Position numbers and translations under genes: made by a program | Virus record (IMG/VR): IMGVR_UViG_3300030109_003169 | Span: 1-51,745 of that record | Strand: one strand, 5' to 3' | Origin: a virus | DNA: 51,745 nt | In this document: in pieces, positions 50,084 through 51,745 of the stretch | How positions within the stretch are numbered: position 1 is the first letter of the stretch | How the letters are laid out: every line of letters begins with the position of its first letter | The notes under the pieces: model-generated | Told to the model about the DNA's origin: nothing | The model's database searches: none | What the model saw: the letters and a program-made list of their open reading frames with translations, nothing else

Positions 50084-51745
50084 CTAACTCATAGCCATTT
50101 CGCCAACTTTACCAGTTAGCGAATTCATTAATTCTGTATGTTTTGCTGTCAATTGTTTTACAGCCGCTGTGTTTTCACTAAGTAACCTTTCTGTTTCTTT
50201 CATACTAGCGCCAAAGCCCATTTCGTTTTTAGTACCTGAAAATGCTTCACCTTTATGTACTTCAGCCATACCAGTCTTTTTAACAACACCACCAGTTTCT
50301 AATTTTGGAACACTACCTTTAGCTTTTTTAGCTAATGCGTACATACTAGCAACAGCTGCTATAGCAAGTGGTATACCAATTCCAAAAGGAATCATACCAA
50401 ATGAAGAAAATATAGAACCAGCACCTTTAGCTAGTGTGGCAATTGCTCCTCCAGCATTTTTTGCTAAATCTTTTGCACCTAATAATATACCTTTTCCTTT
50501 TGTCTTATTTATAGCTTCTTCAGTTCCCAATCTTGTCATAGTTACAGCAGCAATAGCAGTATTTATTCCCTGTCCTATCAAACTAGCAACATTAAGATTT
50601 GCTGTTTGTTCAGCTAATCTTGTCATCAGACTAACTCTTTTTTCTTCTTCTGCAGCAGCATCTTTTGCTAATTCAGCAGATGTCTTATCACCAGCTACTA
50701 TCTTTGCTAAATCACCAACTTGAACTCCTACAGCATCAGCCAAAGCTTGTCTCTGAACAACATTCATAGCCTCAAAGTCTGCTTGACTACCTACTTGATT
50801 TACTATCTCTTTTTGTAACCCATCCAAATCACCTGAAAGTGCTAATTCTCTAGCTTTATCTAAATTTAATTGTCTACCAAGTAATACTGACGCTTCCATT
50901 TGTTTTTCTATAGATTCTTCAAAACTTAGTAGTGATTCGGCTATACCAGCAACAGTTGCCATATTAACACCGAGCTTTCTTGCTTGAACAGCAGCCTGTC
51001 CTATGTTTCTTCCACCATCTTTTCCGAATTTAGCAAATGTTTCTGTATCTTCGGCAATATCATTTAATACTTTTGCTGGTGATACACCCTCAGCCCTAGC
51101 TAATTGTCCAATAGCTTTTGTTAATTCAATATTTGTTTCTAAAGAAGCACCACTTACACCCTCTAAAGATTTTAAAAGTTTACCAGCGCTATCACCAGCC
51201 AATCCAAATTGTCCTGTTAAAGCACCAACCTTAGTAGATACACCCAATGATATAGTGTCAATTGAACCAAAATTTTCTTCTAAACTTAATACAGCAGCTT
51301 CTGCTTCTTGAGCATTTCCACCAAATGCTCTAGCAGCGATATTAGCAGCTTTAAGGTTGGTAGCTATTCTTGCAGATTCTAATCCAGATACACCTAAACT
51401 CTGTTTAATATCTAAGCTAGTATCTAAAAATTCTTTTGCTAAAAGTAAAGCTCCAGCAAAAGAAAATGTTTGTTTTATGTCTATAAAACCAAATGTATCA
51501 CCTATCTGTTTCATCCTATCTCTGAATGTATCAGCACCATCTAAAGTATCTTTTTCAATTTTTATCTTATCAGCTACATCTGGCATCTTCATTAAAATGT
51601 TCAATATATCTTCTAAACTGTCTGCAAAAGGACCGAGCCCGCCTTTTGCTATAGCGTCAGCTATGGTAGAAACATCATCAGCTCCTTTTCCTAAATTTGA
51701 TAATACATCAGAGTATGTTTCTGCTTGTTTAGCTAAATTTTGTGC
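50084..51745 (-). CDS. Tape-measure-like tail protein (5' end beyond the window)
   Basis: The frame is open to the right edge with no start needed: codons upstream of the TTG at 51604 read into GADDVSTIADAIAKGG, continuous with the rest. At least 553 residues are present. It is strongly helical with Ala-rich repeats (ELTKAIGQLARAEGVSPAKV), has two hydrophobic segments near the C-terminus (FGMIPFGIGIPLAIAAVASM) and the TGGVVKKTGMAEVHKGEAF block typical of tape-measure C-termini. It sets tail length and may cross the host inner membrane during DNA entry. Confidence 0.75.
   Translation of the reverse strand, partial: AQNLAKQAETYSDVLSNLGKGADDVSTIADAIAKGGLGPFADSLEDILNILMKMPDVADKIKIEKDTLDGADTFRDRMKQIGDTFGFIDIKQTFSFAGALLLAKEFLDTSLDIKQSLGVSGLESARIATNLKAANIAARAFGGNAQEAEAAVLSLEENFGSIDTISLGVSTKVGALTGQFGLAGDSAGKLLKSLEGVSGASLETNIELTKAIGQLARAEGVSPAKVLNDIAEDTETFAKFGKDGGRNIGQAAVQARKLGVNMATVAGIAESLLSFEESIEKQMEASVLLGRQLNLDKARELALSGDLDGLQKEIVNQVGSQADFEAMNVVQRQALADAVGVQVGDLAKIVAGDKTSAELAKDAAAEEEKRVSLMTRLAEQTANLNVASLIGQGINTAIAAVTMTRLGTEEAINKTKGKGILLGAKDLAKNAGGAIATLAKGAGSIFSSFGMIPFGIGIPLAIAAVASMYALAKKAKGSVPKLETGGVVKKTGMAEVHKGEAFSGTKNEMGFGASMKETERLLSENTAAVKQLTAKHTELMNSLTGKVGEMAMS

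Noticed and set aside
50169-50723. Plus-strand open frame (184 aa), hydrophobic and Ala/Pro-rich
   Set aside because: Antisense of the Ala-rich helical tape-measure gene; hydrophobicity reflects reverse-complement Ala/Gly codons.
1-51745. tRNA genes, CRISPR arrays, integrase, insertion sequences, attachment sites
   Set aside because: Gaps between genes are all under 120 nt and none contains a cloverleaf, spaced repeats or transposase-like ends that I could recognise.

Overview
The window is a piece of a large, AT-rich, lytic-type tailed bacteriophage genome with a T4-like (myovirus) core. Every gene I can support is on the minus strand, so transcription runs from high to low coordinates. The core includes family B DNA polymerase, sliding clamp, both clamp-loader subunits, UvsX/RecA, gp32-type SSB, DnaB/gp41-type helicase, RNase H/FEN-type exonuclease, ThyX and a gp53-type baseplate wedge protein. 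Genes are tightly packed with 1-14 nt overlaps (ATGA, TTGA, TAATG). I see no tRNA, integrase, insertion sequence or CRISPR array. A TonB-dependent receptor with a CarboxypepD-regulatory-like domain suggests, by inference only, an FCB-group host (Bacteroidota or Marinimicrobia), probably marine.

Region 1 (1-16154) is a surface or virion glycan module. It has about nine glycosyltransferase-like genes (GT2, GT4, GT9, DUF616, DUF5672 and unclassified GT-A types), three or four methyltransferases and an HldD-like sugar epimerase. Inside it lies a phosphonate cassette (2182-5074): a cytidylyltransferase/PEP mutase fusion, a phosphonopyruvate decarboxylase split into two genes, and a short iron-type alcohol dehydrogenase. 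An alkaline-phosphatase-superfamily gene is attached to it (5067-6254). Read together, these predict PEP -> phosphonopyruvate -> phosphonoacetaldehyde -> 2-hydroxyethylphosphonate -> CMP-activated phosphonate, which could then decorate a glycan.

Region 2 (16164-35457) holds small accessory genes and the replication/recombination module. It also carries unusual cargo: two Mom-like GNAT proteins, a compact HldE-like sugar kinase inside the clamp-loader operon, a full-length TonB-dependent receptor, and a B12-dependent (class II) ribonucleotide reductase. The receptor has a good terminator after it and a predicted H-type pseudoknot in its leader.

Region 3 (35554-41880) contains a large uncharacterised protein, a short family A DNA-polymerase-like protein (a second polymerase in addition to the family B enzyme), a further glycosyltransferase, a 2OG-Fe(II) oxygenase and ThyX.

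Region 4 (41935-51745) encodes virion proteins: a 305-aa protein, a 1316-aa Pro-rich protein, gp53, a 987-aa protein and a tape-measure-like protein that runs off the window.

The few intergenic gaps (all under 120 nt) share a promoter design: a TTGA-type -35, often inside the end of the preceding gene, and a TATATT/TATTAT-type -10. No gene-free stretch exceeds 300 nt.
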